Source: Pasteurella dagmatis (GTDB lineage Bacteria > Pseudomonadota > Gammaproteobacteria > Enterobacterales > Pasteurellaceae). Taken from it: a stretch of DNA of 64,000 nt. This document shows, piece after piece, positions 8,916-19,172 of this stretch. The notes under the pieces are model-generated. The model saw nothing but the letters and a program-made list of their open reading frames with translations, searched no databases and was not told the origin of the DNA. The DNA lies in assembly GCF_900186835.1 (NCBI RefSeq), contig NZ_LT906448.1, positions 2,208,001 through 2,272,000 on the forward strand, given 5' to 3'. How positions within the stretch are numbered: position 1 is the first letter of the stretch; the number at the start of each line of letters is the position of its first letter. The translations under genes were made by a program, and so were the position numbers.

Positions 8916-10664
8916 CTATGCCTTTTGTTGTTTTTTGAGTAATAATTGAGTGAGCTTTTGTCGTTCATTAACGCTTAACCCTTCAGCACGATCTTTAGCA
9001 ATAAGTGAATCAATCTCACGTTCTACTAATTGAAAGTAAAAATAGCGTAGAGTCGCCTTAAAATTTTCTTCAATTTGCTCTTCTTCGACTAAATGATCCC
9101 ACATTGCTAAAATTTCAAGGGCTTTGCTATATTCGCTATCTCGCCAATATTCCAGTATTTGTCCTGTAGTAATTCCTATTTTTTCTTGGCAAAGTGCGGT
9201 CAATTTTTCGAATAAATCTAATCCAGACTCATTTAATACACGTAGTGGTGTAAGGTTTGGTACAAGTTGTGCGAGTTCGGGATTTTGTAATAATAATGCA
9301 ATGAGTACACGCATTGGTGTTCTTTTCACTGCTTGTGGTTGTGAAGATGTTTTTATTTCCGAATGGGTCGGAATCAAATTTTCTAATTGTGCTTGATCCA
9401 AGATTCCGAGTTTTTGCGCTAGTGTATTACGTAGTGACAAACGTAGCATAGCACCTGGGATCTTTTTAATTAATGGGACTGCAAGGGCTGCTAATTTTGT
9501 TTTGCCTTCTTTGGTAGAAAAATCTACTTGTGGAGTAAGGCTAGAGAATAAAAATTCACTTAGTGATAGTGCTTTTTGAATATATTCTTCAAAACCTGAT
9601 TTTCCATACTGGCGAATAAATGAGTCAGGATCTTCTCCGTCAGGTAAGAAAATAAATTTTAGTTGTCTGCCATCTTCTAAGTATGGCAATGCATTTTCAA
9701 ATGCTCGCCAAGCAGCTTCGCGTCCTGCCCGGTCACCGTCATAGCAACAAATTGCTTGCTCTGTTGAACGAAATAGCAGTTGGATTTGTTCTGCTGTTGT
9801 TGCCGTACCGAGCGAAGCAACAGCATAATCAACGCCAAATTGGGCTAATGCTACTACATCCATATAACCTTCAACTACCAACAACATTTCAGGTGTTTCA
9901 TTTTTCTGTAAGGCTTCATATAAACCGTAAAGTTCGTTGCCCTTGTGGTAAGTTGCGGTTTCTGGTGAGTTTAAATATTTAGGTTTTTCATCCCCTAATA
10001 CTCGTCCACCAAATGCAATTGTGCGTCCACGGCGATCTCGAATAGGGAACATAATACGATGACGAAAACGATCGTAGATTTTCCCTTGTTCATTACGTGA
10101 GAGCATACCAAGATCAAACAATTTTTGTTGATCTTCATTGCTTCTACCAAAGTGTTGTAACACAGCATCAAAACTATTCGGTACAAAGCCTATCTGGAAA
10201 CGAGCGATGATCTCAGATGAAAGTCCACGTTGTTGTAAATAACTTTGTGCAGGGATATGTTGTGCTAATTGTTGTTGATAGAACTCTGCAATGGTTTGCA
10301 TTAGTTCATACAAGTTACGTTTAGTTTGGTAATTGATTTGCTTATTGTTAAAGTGCGGTTTGTTCTCACGAGGAATTTCTAAACCTAGCATACCAGCAAG
10401 TTCTTCAATGGCTTCTATGAACTCTAATTTATCGTATTCCATTAAGAAAGAAATTGCATTACCGTGTGCGCCACAGCCGAAGCAATGATAAAACTGTTTT
10501 TTTTGACTAACAGTGAACGAAGGTGTTTTTTCGTGGTGGAAAGGGCAGCAAGCTTGATAATCTCTCCCTGCTTTTTTGAGTTTTACTCTTGAATTGATGA
10601 GCTCCACAATATCTGTTTTGGCTAACAGATCATCAATAAATGTACGTGGAATTGAGCCTTTCAT
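8916..10664 (-). CDS. dnaG: DNA primase DnaG
   Basis: Synthesises RNA primers at the replication fork, 582 residues. CHC2-type zinc finger near the N-terminus (CPFHHEK, then CFGCG), TOPRIM core with VVEGYMD and the DGDRAGREA acidic motif, and a C-terminal helicase-binding domain ending KKQQKA. I use the ATG at 10664 (MKGSIPR), which has AAGGGC about ten bases upstream; a TTG one codon earlier is not needed. It lies between rpsU and rpoD. A large hairpin separates it from rpsU. Confidence 0.97.
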   Translation of the reverse strand: MKGSIPRTFIDDLLAKTDIVELINSRVKLKKAGRDYQACCPFHHEKTPSFTVSQKKQFYHCFGCGAHGNAISFLMEYDKLEFIEAIEELAGMLGLEIPRENKPHFNNKQINYQTKRNLYELMQTIAEFYQQQLAQHIPAQSYLQQRGLSSEIIARFQIGFVPNSFDAVLQHFGRSNEDQQKLFDLGMLSRNEQGKIYDRFRHRIMFPIRDRRGRTIAFGGRVLGDEKPKYLNSPETATYHKGNELYGLYEALQKNETPEMLLVVEGYMDVVALAQFGVDYAVASLGTATTAEQIQLLFRSTEQAICCYDGDRAGREAAWRAFENALPYLEDGRQLKFIFLPDGEDPDSFIRQYGKSGFEEYIQKALSLSEFLFSSLTPQVDFSTKEGKTKLAALAVPLIKKIPGAMLRLSLRNTLAQKLGILDQAQLENLIPTHSEIKTSSQPQAVKRTPMRVLIALLLQNPELAQLVPNLTPLRVLNESGLDLFEKLTALCQEKIGITTGQILEYWRDSEYSKALEILAMWDHLVEEEQIEENFKATLRYFYFQLVEREIDSLIAKDRAEGLSVNERQKLTQLLLKKQQKA

Positions 10665-10714
10665 CAAGTATGTGCCCTTAGTTTGAGATTAAAAAATGGA
10701 GCTGATTGAATGAA

Positions 10715-10750
10715 ACAAAACCGTGATACCAATTGGTTTCACGGTTTTGT
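10715..10750 (-). terminator. Hairpin attenuator between rpsU and dnaG
   Basis: 16-bp stem with one mismatch and an AATT loop; arms ACAAAACCGTGA.ACC and its complement. It sits between the rpsU stop and dnaG start with only a short interrupted T-run. In E. coli a partial terminator at this place lets most transcripts end after rpsU, which lowers dnaG and rpoD levels. The same layout is seen here. Confidence 0.7.
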
Positions 10751-10781
10751 ATAACTCGAGTTAAAAATACTTTATTTAGTA

Positions 10782-10997
10782 TTAGTATAAACGTGTATTA
10801 CGTGCATTTTCACGAGCCACACGTTTAGCATGACGTTTAGCACGAGTTGCGTTTTCGCGTTTACGGATAGTTGTTGGTTTCTCGTAGAACTCACGGCTGC
10901 GAACTTCTGCTAAGATACCAGCTTTTTCGCAAGAGCGTTTAAAACGACGTAATGCAACGTCAAATGATTCGTTTTCACGTACTTTAATTACAGGCAT
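10782..10997 (-). CDS. rpsU: 30S ribosomal protein bS21
   Basis: Small ribosomal subunit protein bS21, 71 residues, essentially full-length and very basic ([21 protein letters not shown] at the start; [14 protein letters not shown] at the end). It has a strong ribosome site, GAGGTGATTGGCTT before the ATG. First gene of the rpsU-dnaG-rpoD operon, divergent from tsaD across a 216-base gap in which the promoters must lie. Confidence 0.98.
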
Positions 10998-11213
10998 AAG
11001 CCAATCACCTCAATGGAATTAATTTTGCAATTGCTAATTTATCTTACCGTTTGGAATAAACGGCTTATTCAATAAAGGTCGCAATTTTAATCTACTTTTC
11101 ATTTAAAAGCAAAGGGAAGTTTGATCTTTTCTACAAAAATGCTGTCTCAAACTGGTTAAAGCATATTAAACAAGGTAGAATCTTATGCTAAAGATAATTG
11201 AAAGGAATATAAA

Positions 11214-12251
11214 ATGCGAGTGTTAGGCATTGAAACATCTTGTGATGAAACAGGTGTAGCGATTTATGATGAAGAAAAAGGGTTAGTCGCTAACCAACTC
11301 TATACCCAAATTGCGTTGCACGCTGATTATGGTGGAGTGGTGCCTGAATTAGCGTCACGAGATCATATCCGTAAAACTGCACCATTGATTCAAACAGCAT
11401 TAGCTGAGGCGAATTTAAAACCTGAAGATATTGATGGGATTGCTTATACCTCAGGTCCGGGGCTTGTCGGTGCGTTATTAGTGGGATCAACGATTGCAAG
11501 ATCCTTAGCTTATGCTTGGAATGTGCCTGCAATTGGTGTGCATCATATGGAAGGACATTTATTAGCTCCAATGCTTGAAGATAATCCTCCTGAATTTCCT
11601 TTTGTTGCGTTGCTCGTTTCGGGTGGGCACACACAGTTAGTGCGTGTAGATGGTGTTGGTCAATATGTGTTATTAGGTGAATCAATTGATGACGCAGCAG
11701 GAGAAGCCTTTGATAAAACAGCTAAATTATTAGGATTAGATTATCCCGGCGGTGCGGCACTGGCTCGTTTAGCAGAAAAAGGTGATCCTAAGCGTTTTAC
11801 TTTCCCTCGACCAATGACGGATCGTCCAGGATTAGATTTTAGCTTCTCAGGCTTAAAAACCTTTGCTGCCAATACGATCACGCAAGCGATCAAAGAAGAA
11901 GGTGAATTAACCGAACAAACCAAAGCTGATATTGCATATGCTTTCCAACAAGCGGTTGTGGAAACATTGGCGATCAAATGTCGTCGCGCATTAAAAGAAA
12001 CGGGCTTTAAACGTTTAGTCATTGCTGGTGGTGTGAGTGCGAATAAACAACTTCGTCACGATTTGGCACAGTTAATGCAACAATTAAAAGGCGAAGTGTT
12101 TTATCCTCAACCGCAATTTTGTACCGATAATGGTGCAATGATTGCTTACACGGGTTTTTTACGTTTAAAACAGGGAGAACGCCAATCCCTTTCCATTCAA
12201 GTGAAACCGCGCTGGGCAATGACAGAACTTTCTGCTATTAGCCAGAATTAA
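11214..12251 (+). CDS. tsaD: tRNA threonylcarbamoyladenosine transferase TsaD
   Basis: Transfers the threonylcarbamoyl group to A37 of ANN-decoding tRNAs together with TsaB and TsaE; formerly called Gcp. 345 residues, ASKHA fold. The iron-binding histidines are in GVHHMEGH, and nucleotide-binding motifs VSGGHT, GLDYPGG and GGVSAN are present. The start ATG at 11214 has AAAGGAA upstream. It is divergent from rpsU, as in H. influenzae and E. coli, and heads a run with the small membrane protein and tdk. Confidence 0.97.
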   Translation: MRVLGIETSCDETGVAIYDEEKGLVANQLYTQIALHADYGGVVPELASRDHIRKTAPLIQTALAEANLKPEDIDGIAYTSGPGLVGALLVGSTIARSLAYAWNVPAIGVHHMEGHLLAPMLEDNPPEFPFVALLVSGGHTQLVRVDGVGQYVLLGESIDDAAGEAFDKTAKLLGLDYPGGAALARLAEKGDPKRFTFPRPMTDRPGLDFSFSGLKTFAANTITQAIKEEGELTEQTKADIAYAFQQAVVETLAIKCRRALKETGFKRLVIAGGVSANKQLRHDLAQLMQQLKGEVFYPQPQFCTDNGAMIAYTGFLRLKQGERQSLSIQVKPRWAMTELSAISQN

Positions 12252-12264
12252 AAAGGATAAACAA

Positions 12265-12501
12265 ATGAGTGACCAATTAAAAATAAGAGCAATACGTGCA
12301 GCAAGTGTTGGCTGTATATTAATGTTAATTGCTATTGCTATTTTTGTTTTTATTCTTCCTTCTGAGGAACTGATTAACTATTTGACATTGGCAGGCAACT
12401 CAGTTGGTGGTGGAACAACATTCGGTATTTTGATGTTAGCAGCATTACCGCCATTAATGGGGGGGATTTTTTATTATTTTTGGATGTGGGTGCTCAAATA
12501 A
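12265..12501 (+). CDS. Small two-helix membrane protein
   Basis: 78 residues with two predicted membrane helices (about 12-34 and 53-76) joined by a polar loop with a glycine-rich GNSVGGGTT stretch. It starts 13 bases after tsaD with AAAGGATAA upstream and ends one base before tdk, so it is co-transcribed and probably translationally linked to tdk. I do not recognise a characterised family. The same tsaD-small protein-tdk order is known to me from H. influenzae, where this gene is also of unknown function. Confidence 0.75.
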   Translation: MSDQLKIRAIRAASVGCILMLIAIAIFVFILPSEELINYLTLAGNSVGGGTTFGILMLAALPPLMGGIFYYFWMWVLK

Positions 12502-12502
12502 T

Positions 12503-13081
12503 ATGGCAAAACTTTATTTTTATTATTCAACAATGAACGCGGGTAAGTCCACTACTTTATTGCAATCTTCCTATAATTATCAAGAACGTCATATGAATAC
12601 CTTGGTTTATACTGCCGCAATTGATGATCGTTTTGGTACTGGGAAGGTGACATCACGTATTGGTATTAGCCAAGATGCCCAACTTTTCTATAAAGACACT
12701 AACTTATTTGATGCGATTTCTGAACACATTCAGCAGCAAACACTACATTGTATTTTAGTTGATGAAGCACAGTTCTTAACTAAAGAACAGGTCTATCAAT
12801 TGAGTGAGGTTGTAGATAAATTGCATATTCCTGTCTTGTGTTATGGTTTACGTACGGATTTCCAAGCAGAACTTTTTGAAGGCAGTAAATACTTACTTGC
12901 TTGGGCAGATCAACTAGAAGAACTGAAAACTATTTGCTATTGCGGGCGTAAAGCGAACTTTGTTTTACGTTTAAATGAAAATGGTGAGGTCGTCAGAGAT
13001 GGTGTGCAAATTCAAATTGGTGGTAATGACACTTATATGTCAGTGTGCCGTTTACATTATAAAGAGAAAATTTCTCCCTAA
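12503..13081 (+). CDS. tdk: Thymidine kinase
   Basis: Type II (TK1-like) thymidine kinase, 192 residues, phosphorylating thymidine to dTMP for salvage. P-loop [10 protein letters not shown] at about 11-20, Walker B-like VDEAQF near residue 91, lasso zinc site with CYCGRKA plus a downstream Cys in SVCRLHY. Last gene of the tsaD run; followed by an uptake core and a bidirectional terminator shared with gor. Confidence 0.96.
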   Translation: MAKLYFYYSTMNAGKSTTLLQSSYNYQERHMNTLVYTAAIDDRFGTGKVTSRIGISQDAQLFYKDTNLFDAISEHIQQQTLHCILVDEAQFLTKEQVYQLSEVVDKLHIPVLCYGLRTDFQAELFEGSKYLLAWADQLEELKTICYCGRKANFVLRLNENGEVVRDGVQIQIGGNDTYMSVCRLHYKEKISP

Positions 13082-13135
13082 CGTGTAAATAGAAAATATA
13101 CAAAAGTGCGGTCAATTTTGGGAAAATTTAATCAG

Positions 13136-13163
13136 AAAAGGCGGTGTTTAAAACCGCCTTTTT
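13136..13163. terminator. Bidirectional terminator between tdk and gor
   Basis: Stem AAAAGGCGGT/ACCGCCTTTT with a 7-nt loop and flanking A and T runs, placed between convergent genes. Confidence 0.85.
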
Positions 13164-13172
13164 CGCTGTCTA

Positions 13173-14528
13173 TTAACGCATTGTCACAAATTCTTCAGAA
13201 CCTGTTGGGTGGATTGCGACAGTATTGTCGAAATCAGCTTTTGTTGCCCCCATTTTAATTGCGACAGCAAAACCTTGGATCATTTCATCAATACCAAAAC
13301 CAATACCGTGTAAACCAACGATTTTCTCTTCTTTGCCTACGCAAACGAGCTTCATTCGGCAAGGTTGGCGATGTTGTGTTACAGCACTGTACATTGGAGT
13401 GAAAGAGGATTTATATACTTTCACATTTTCTTTACCATATTGCTCAATTGCTTTGGGTTCGGTTAAACCGATCGCACCAATTGGAGGGTGGCTGAATACA
13501 ACCGTTGGCACTAAGTTGTAATCTAAATGTTCATTTGGCTTATTGTTAAATAAACGCTCAGAAAGGCGACGTCCTGCTGCAACCGCAACCGGTGTTAATT
13601 CAATACCGCCTTCAATGATATCACCAACTGCATAAATACCTTTTACATTGGTGTTTTGGTATTTATCTACTTTTATAAAACCACGTTCATTCGTTTTCAC
13701 ACCTGTTGCTGCAAGATTGATTACATCAGTTGCTGGCTCACGTCCAATTGCCCAAACCAAGCAATCTACATCTTGGCTTCGACCATCCTCTAATTTAATA
13801 GTTAATGAACCATCTTTGTTTTTGATAACTTCTTGTGGAATTGCTGTAGTATGCAATTGAATGCCATCTTGTTGGATCACTTCTAATAATGTATCAACGA
13901 TCAACGGATCAAAGTTACGTAGTGGAGCATGTTGACGTACAAATAGGTGAGTTTCAACACCAAAGCTATTCATTACACCGGCAAGCTCAACTGCGATATA
14001 ACCAGCGCCCACTATGGCAATGCGTTTTGGTAATTCGGTTAAAGCAAATACGCCATCAGAGTCAATGCCATATTCTGCACCCGGAATAGAAGGATGACTC
14101 GGACGACCGCCTGTAGCAATCAGAATATGATCGGCTGTGATTTGTTCACCATTCACTTCTACAGTATGTGCATTAACAAATTTCGCAAAACCTTGGATAA
14201 CATCAACATTATTTTTTGCTAACACGTTGTTATAAGAGGTGTGAATGCGGTCTATATAAGCTTGGCGGCTTTCCACTAATTTTGCGAAATCAAATTTATT
14301 TACACTGATGTCAAAACCATAATCTGGTGCATAAAGGTTAATTGCTTCTGCAATTTGTGCGCCGTGCCACATGACTTTCTTCGGTACACAACCGACATTC
14401 ACACAAGTCCCCCCCAAGTGTTTTGCTTCAATAATGGCACATTTTTTACCATAGCTTGCCGCACGGTTAATTGAGGCTATACCACCGCTACCGCCACCGA
14501 TAGCAATATAATCATAATGTTTTGTCAT
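13173..14528 (-). CDS. gor: Glutathione reductase
   Basis: FAD- and NADPH-dependent disulfide reductase keeping glutathione reduced in the cytoplasm, 451 residues. FAD motif GGGSGG at 11-16, redox-active disulfide CVNVGC (C42 and C47), NADPH-binding GAGYIAVE near 175, second FAD motif YAVGD, and the C-terminal catalytic HPTGSEE. The pattern after [14 protein letters not shown] is typical of bacterial Gor rather than lipoamide or mercuric reductase. Single gene, convergent with tdk. Confidence 0.96.
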   Translation of the reverse strand: MTKHYDYIAIGGGSGGIASINRAASYGKKCAIIEAKHLGGTCVNVGCVPKKVMWHGAQIAEAINLYAPDYGFDISVNKFDFAKLVESRQAYIDRIHTSYNNVLAKNNVDVIQGFAKFVNAHTVEVNGEQITADHILIATGGRPSHPSIPGAEYGIDSDGVFALTELPKRIAIVGAGYIAVELAGVMNSFGVETHLFVRQHAPLRNFDPLIVDTLLEVIQQDGIQLHTTAIPQEVIKNKDGSLTIKLEDGRSQDVDCLVWAIGREPATDVINLAATGVKTNERGFIKVDKYQNTNVKGIYAVGDIIEGGIELTPVAVAAGRRLSERLFNNKPNEHLDYNLVPTVVFSHPPIGAIGLTEPKAIEQYGKENVKVYKSSFTPMYSAVTQHRQPCRMKLVCVGKEEKIVGLHGIGFGIDEMIQGFAVAIKMGATKADFDNTVAIHPTGSEEFVTMR

Positions 14529-14633
14529 CGTTCAATTCCTTCTAAATAAGTGGTTACGAGAAATATATTTATTGTGCAGCATAATAATATACAAGGCAAA
14601 GTAATGTTGTGTATTATTTCGATTGGAGATCAT

Positions 14634-15479
14634 TTATTCTGGTGTAATCCAATTTACCGACCAACTGCCTGTTCCTTCAGGAATAAGGTTTTTTGTTAAA
14701 TAAGGCAAAATTTTCTTCATTTGTTGTTCAAGTGTCCAAGGTGGATTAATCACGATAATTCCACTTGCTGTCATACCTCGTTGTTCTGTATCTGGGCGCA
14801 CAGCCAACTCAATTTGTAAGATTTTACGGATTCCTGTATTTTCTAAATTTCTCACCATACGTTTAACTTGTTGGCGTAAGACAACAGGATACCAAATCGC
14901 ATAAACTCCCGTTGCAAAACGTTTGTAGCCTTCTTCGATCGTATTAACGACTAAATCATAATCCTCTTTTAATTCATAGGGTGGATCAATAAGCACTAAG
15001 CCACGTCGTTCTTTGGGTGGTAGAGTCGCTTTCACTTGCATAAAGCCGTTATCACGTTTAGTGGTAATATTTTCAAACTCTTTGAAATTATTACGTAATA
15101 AAGGGAAATCACTTGGGTGTAATTCAGTTAGTAATGCACGATCTTGAGGGCGTAACATTGTTGCTGCAATTAAGGGTGAACCTGCGTAATAACGTAGTTC
15201 TTTACCACCATAATTGAATTTTTTGATGAGTTTTATATAGCGAGCCACTTCTTCGGGTAAATCATCGCATTGCCAAAGTCGTCCGATTCCTTCTTCAAAT
15301 TCAGCTGTTTTTTCTGATTCTTCACTGAATAAGCGATAACGTCCAACGCCAGCATGTGTGTCTAAATAATAAAAGCCTTTCTCTTTTTGTTGAAGACTTT
15401 CAATAATTAACATTAATACAATGTGTTTTAACACATCTGCGTGGTTGCCAGCGTGAAAGCTGTGACGGTAACTAAGCAT
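14634..15479 (-). CDS. rlmJ: 23S rRNA (adenine-2030-N6)-methyltransferase RlmJ
   Basis: Methylates A2030 of 23S rRNA, 281 residues. N-terminal MLSYRHSFHAGNHADVLKH is a hallmark of the family, with SAM-binding YLDTHAGVGRY and catalytic VLIDPPYE. It lies downstream of mrcA on the same strand after a terminator-like hairpin. In H. influenzae the homologue next to the com operon was named comJ, though its role is rRNA modification. Confidence 0.95.
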   Translation of the reverse strand: MLSYRHSFHAGNHADVLKHIVLMLIIESLQQKEKGFYYLDTHAGVGRYRLFSEESEKTAEFEEGIGRLWQCDDLPEEVARYIKLIKKFNYGGKELRYYAGSPLIAATMLRPQDRALLTELHPSDFPLLRNNFKEFENITTKRDNGFMQVKATLPPKERRGLVLIDPPYELKEDYDLVVNTIEEGYKRFATGVYAIWYPVVLRQQVKRMVRNLENTGIRKILQIELAVRPDTEQRGMTASGIIVINPPWTLEQQMKKILPYLTKNLIPEGTGSWSVNWITPE

Positions 15480-15601
15480 AATAACGCCTTTAAAACTAAT
15501 AATGGTAAAAGCGTATTATAAAGAATTTTTTTGGGATCGCTATTAAAGATAAAGATGCACTCCATATTAATTACGTTATGAAGGAAGACATGGGCAAACA
15601 A

Positions 15602-15634
15602 ACAAGGCACTACTTTATGAAAATAGTGCCTTGT
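15602..15634 (-). terminator. Terminator of mrcA
   Basis: Perfect 11-bp stem ACAAGGCACTA/TAGTGCCTTGT between mrcA and rlmJ, followed on the mrcA exit side by TTGTTTGTTT. An uptake core adjoins it at about 15634. Confidence 0.65.
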
Positions 15635-15650
15635 AAAAGTGCGGTTGGTT

Positions 15651-18230
15651 TTAGAATAATTCTTGATATTCACCTGTGACAGGTTTGCCCGGGCTATCTT
15701 GTAATTCAGGTGGTACATAATATCCACGTTCTTCAACATAAGCTCGTTTCGGCTCAGTACCTTTAATGAAATATTCTATACGTCCGCCACTGTTTGACAG
15801 TAGGCCAGAACGTCTATCAATAGATTTCTCAATGATGTTTGGTGGTAATTCAAGTTTACGTTCAGGAATATCTGATAAAGCTTTTTTCATATAAGCAATC
15901 CAAGCGGGCATCGCAGTTTTTGCACCAGCCTCGCCACGACCTAAATCACGTTTGTTATCATCAAAGCCTACATAAACGGCTGTCGTGAGGTTTGCGCCAA
16001 AACCTGCATACCACGCTACTTTGGCGTTGTTGGTCGTTCCTGTTTTACCACCAATATCTTGGCGTTTAAACTCTTTTGACATACGCCAACTTGTACCCAC
16101 CCAGCTTTGACCTGCTTCACCATACACCGCAGAGGTTAAGGCGCTTCTAACTAAGAAGGCAAGTTCACCGCTGATAACACGTGGTGCATATTGGGTTTCT
16201 GAGTTTTCAGTTTTTGCTTCAGCCATAAAGTCGAGATTTTTTTCATCAATCTGTTTGGTTTCCAGCGGTTGTAAATCTGGAATATCTGGCACAACTTCGA
16301 TTTGTTCTGCATCTTCCTCGTCTGCACTGAGAACAGTATCATCGCTATTAATATTTTCAGTCAGGCTTAAATCATAGTTTTTAAAGCCATCGAGTTTTTC
16401 TGTTTCGCCGTAAAGCACAGGAATATCGTGGCAAGTAATACAAGCAATTTTAGGGTTTGCTAAGAAAATTTCTTTGCCTGTGTTATCTAAAATTCGGTTA
16501 ATGATAAAAGGATCAATTAAGAATCCGCCATTATCAAATACCGCATAGCCTCTTGCCATCTCAAGCGGTGTAAATGATGCTGCTCCTAATGCAAGTGCTT
16601 CACTGGCAAAATATTGGTCACGTTTGAAGCCAAAGCGTTGTAAAAATTCCGCAGTGTATTCAATTCCTGCCATTTGCATTGCGCGAATTGCAATCATATT
16701 TTTAGATAACCCTAATCCCACACGTAAACGCATTGGACCATCAAAACGGTTTGGAGAGTTTTTCGGTACCCATGCTTTTTGCCCTTGCTTTTGTACCACT
16801 AAAGGCGAGTCTTGTAATACACTTGATAGGGTTAACCCTTTTTCTAATGCTGCTGCGTAAATAAATGGTTTTATCGAAGAACCAACTTGAACTAAAGATT
16901 GTGTCGCGCGGTTAAACTTACTTTGCTCAAAACTAAATCCACCCACTAATGCTTCAATAGCACCATTGTCACTGTTAAGTGAAATCAGTGCGGAGTTCGC
17001 TTCAGGAATTTGCCCTAGCACCCATTCATTTTTGCTATTTTGACGGATCCAAATTTGATCGCCGGCTTTTACTGGATTTTTACCTGCCCAACGCATTCCG
17101 GCAGGGCTTAACGTCATTTTTTCACCTGAAGTAAGTAACAATTCTGCGCCATTTTTGCCTATACTAAGTACCGCTGCAGGAAAGAGCGGTGCAGAATTTG
17201 GTAATTTTTTCAAAAATCCAATAATACGCTCTTGTTCCCATTCAGTTTCTCCTTTTTTCCAAAGAGGTGCACCTCCACGGTAACCGTGACGCATATCGTA
17301 ATCAATTAAGTTATTGCGTAAGGCAATTTGGGCTTCTTCTTGGTCTTTTGAAAGTACTGTCGTGTAAACTTTAAATCCGCTTGTATACGCTTTTTCTTCG
17401 CCAAATCGTCTGACCATTTCTTGGCGTACCATTTCAGTTACATATTCGGCACGAAAATCAATTTGTGCTCCGTGATAACGGGCTACTATTGGCTCTTTAA
17501 TTGCGGCATCGTGTTCTTCTTGTGTGATGTATTTGGTTGTCAGCATTCGACCTAATACTATGTTACGACGTTCTTCTGCACGTTTGAGCGAGTAAAGTGG
17601 ATTCATTGTTGAAGGTGCTTTTGGTAATCCTGCGATAATTGCAATTTCAGATAATGTGAGATCGTCAAGTTCTTTACCAAAATAGGTTTTTGCTGCAGCA
17701 GCCACACCATAAGAGCGGTAGCCTAAATAAATTTTGTTTAAATAGAGTTCTAATATTTCATTCTTAGTTAAGGTGTTTTCAATATCAATGGCAAGAATTG
17801 CCTCTTTAGCTTTACGTTCAATGGATTTTTCAGGCGTGAGGAAGAAGTTTCTTGCTAATTGTTGAGTAATAGTACTCGCTCCTTGTGATGCTCCCCCTTT
17901 GCTGATTGCCACTTTAATCGCACGAGCAATCCCGATTGGGTCAACACCGTGGTGGTGATAAAAGCGAGCATCTTCAGTGGCAAGTACAGCATCAATAATT
18001 TTTTGCGGAATTTTATCTAAGGGTACAGGAATGCGACGCTGTTCACCCACTTCTCCAATGAGTTTTCCATCAGCTGTATAAATTTGCATAGGTTGCTGGA
18101 GTTCAACTGTTTTTAAGCTTTCTACATCAGGTAATCCTTGCTTTAAATAAAGATAGACAGCACCTGCTGCGATACAACCGAGTAAGAAAACGGTGAGTAG
18201 CGTACTTAATATTAATTTTGCGATCCGCAT
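15651..18230 (-). CDS. mrcA: Penicillin-binding protein 1A (MrcA/PonA)
   Basis: Bifunctional class A peptidoglycan synthase, 859 residues, anchored by one N-terminal membrane helix. The glycosyltransferase domain has ATEDARFYHHHGVD and GASTITQQLARN. The transpeptidase domain has SSIKPF (SxxK), SKN in LGLSKN and KTGTT. Divergent from comA. Its start codon lies inside the CRP-S-like operator of the competence operon. Confidence 0.97.
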   Translation of the reverse strand: MRIAKLILSTLLTVFLLGCIAAGAVYLYLKQGLPDVESLKTVELQQPMQIYTADGKLIGEVGEQRRIPVPLDKIPQKIIDAVLATEDARFYHHHGVDPIGIARAIKVAISKGGASQGASTITQQLARNFFLTPEKSIERKAKEAILAIDIENTLTKNEILELYLNKIYLGYRSYGVAAAAKTYFGKELDDLTLSEIAIIAGLPKAPSTMNPLYSLKRAEERRNIVLGRMLTTKYITQEEHDAAIKEPIVARYHGAQIDFRAEYVTEMVRQEMVRRFGEEKAYTSGFKVYTTVLSKDQEEAQIALRNNLIDYDMRHGYRGGAPLWKKGETEWEQERIIGFLKKLPNSAPLFPAAVLSIGKNGAELLLTSGEKMTLSPAGMRWAGKNPVKAGDQIWIRQNSKNEWVLGQIPEANSALISLNSDNGAIEALVGGFSFEQSKFNRATQSLVQVGSSIKPFIYAAALEKGLTLSSVLQDSPLVVQKQGQKAWVPKNSPNRFDGPMRLRVGLGLSKNMIAIRAMQMAGIEYTAEFLQRFGFKRDQYFASEALALGAASFTPLEMARGYAVFDNGGFLIDPFIINRILDNTGKEIFLANPKIACITCHDIPVLYGETEKLDGFKNYDLSLTENINSDDTVLSADEEDAEQIEVVPDIPDLQPLETKQIDEKNLDFMAEAKTENSETQYAPRVISGELAFLVRSALTSAVYGEAGQSWVGTSWRMSKEFKRQDIGGKTGTTNNAKVAWYAGFGANLTTAVYVGFDDNKRDLGRGEAGAKTAMPAWIAYMKKALSDIPERKLELPPNIIEKSIDRRSGLLSNSGGRIEYFIKGTEPKRAYVEERGYYVPPELQDSPGKPVTGEYQELF

Positions 18231-18237
18231 CGAAAAA
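18216..18237 (+). promoter_or_regulatory. CRP-S-like competence site upstream of comA
   Basis: TGCGA-TCCGCA-TCGAA flanked by T and A runs, centred at 18226/18227. The C at the third base of the left half-site instead of T is the mark of CRP-S sites, which in H. influenzae need both CRP and Sxy(TfoX). A TATAAA at 18261-18266 gives a plausible -10, placing the site near -46, within reach of the usual class II position. The site also covers the mrcA start codon. Confidence 0.8.
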
Positions 18238-18367
18238 TTCTCTCTTAGTTAATGCTTAGTTATAAAAAACTGTGAAAAATTATCCTTACAGTATAAAGAC
18301 TCGAGGTTTAAATCCAAAGTTAAAAGTGTACAAAAAGTGTAAATAATCAGTAAAGAAAGGGAAATTC

Positions 18368-19147
18368 ATGATGGAAAAAGGGAAAGTGTTACAAATTGGT
18401 TTGAGTTGCAATCAAGATTGTCTTGAGGCTGTCTTTTTTGAACAACCAGATCAACCGGTTTTTATTTCCATGCCTATCACTGAGAGTCATAATTTCATGG
18501 AAACTTTACTTTCAAAATTGATAAACAAACCGACACGGACATTAAAATTACTGTTTATTTGTGCTGTGTTTCCTCATCAAATTTGGTCAAAAACCTTGTT
18601 CTTACCACAGAAGTTAACAGCACAAGAAGCAGATAATCAATGTCGCTTTATGTTAGAAAAAGAATTACCTCTTTCCTTATCGGAATTATGGTTTGATTAT
18701 TGTTCAATACCTCTAAAACAAAGTTTCCGTTTGGATATTTTTGCTATTCAGAAAACCGTTGCACAGCAATATTTACAGCAATTTGAACCATTAAAAATTA
18801 ATGTGCTAGACACTATCACCAACAGCTTACAGCGTGCTTTTGAATATCAGATGAAAAAGGTATTACAGAGTACAGATTTGTTACTTTATCAAGACCAGCA
18901 AAGTTGTTTAGCTATACAGTTTCAGCCTCATCGAACTTTGGTGTTACAACAATCTCAAACAAAATTGACCGCACTTTATCATCAGTTTTGTCGCCATAAC
19001 GAACCTGCAGCAACACATGTTTATTTTTATTCTACGTTACCTCTTCAAGAGGTATTACCAATGGATTGGGTAGAAGTTCAATCTGAACTGCCTTTAATTC
19101 CGCTTGGAAATGCTTTGTGGCAGCAGGAATTTATTCAGCAGGCGTAA
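18368..19147 (+). CDS. comA: Competence protein ComA (PilM-like)
   Basis: First gene of the competence operon, 259 residues. By position and weak pattern it is the PilM/HofM-type actin-like cytoplasmic protein of the type IV pilus inner-membrane platform. Two ATGs (18368 and 18371) share the site AAAGGGAAA. Overlapping or short gaps link it to comB. It has one uptake core. Its counterpart in H. influenzae is needed for DNA uptake. Confidence 0.88.
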   Translation: MMEKGKVLQIGLSCNQDCLEAVFFEQPDQPVFISMPITESHNFMETLLSKLINKPTRTLKLLFICAVFPHQIWSKTLFLPQKLTAQEADNQCRFMLEKELPLSLSELWFDYCSIPLKQSFRLDIFAIQKTVAQQYLQQFEPLKINVLDTITNSLQRAFEYQMKKVLQSTDLLLYQDQQSCLAIQFQPHRTLVLQQSQTKLTALYHQFCRHNEPAATHVYFYSTLPLQEVLPMDWVEVQSELPLIPLGNALWQQEFIQQA

Positions 19148-19172
19148 AGCTGATGAGCTTTGGAGAGTAGGA

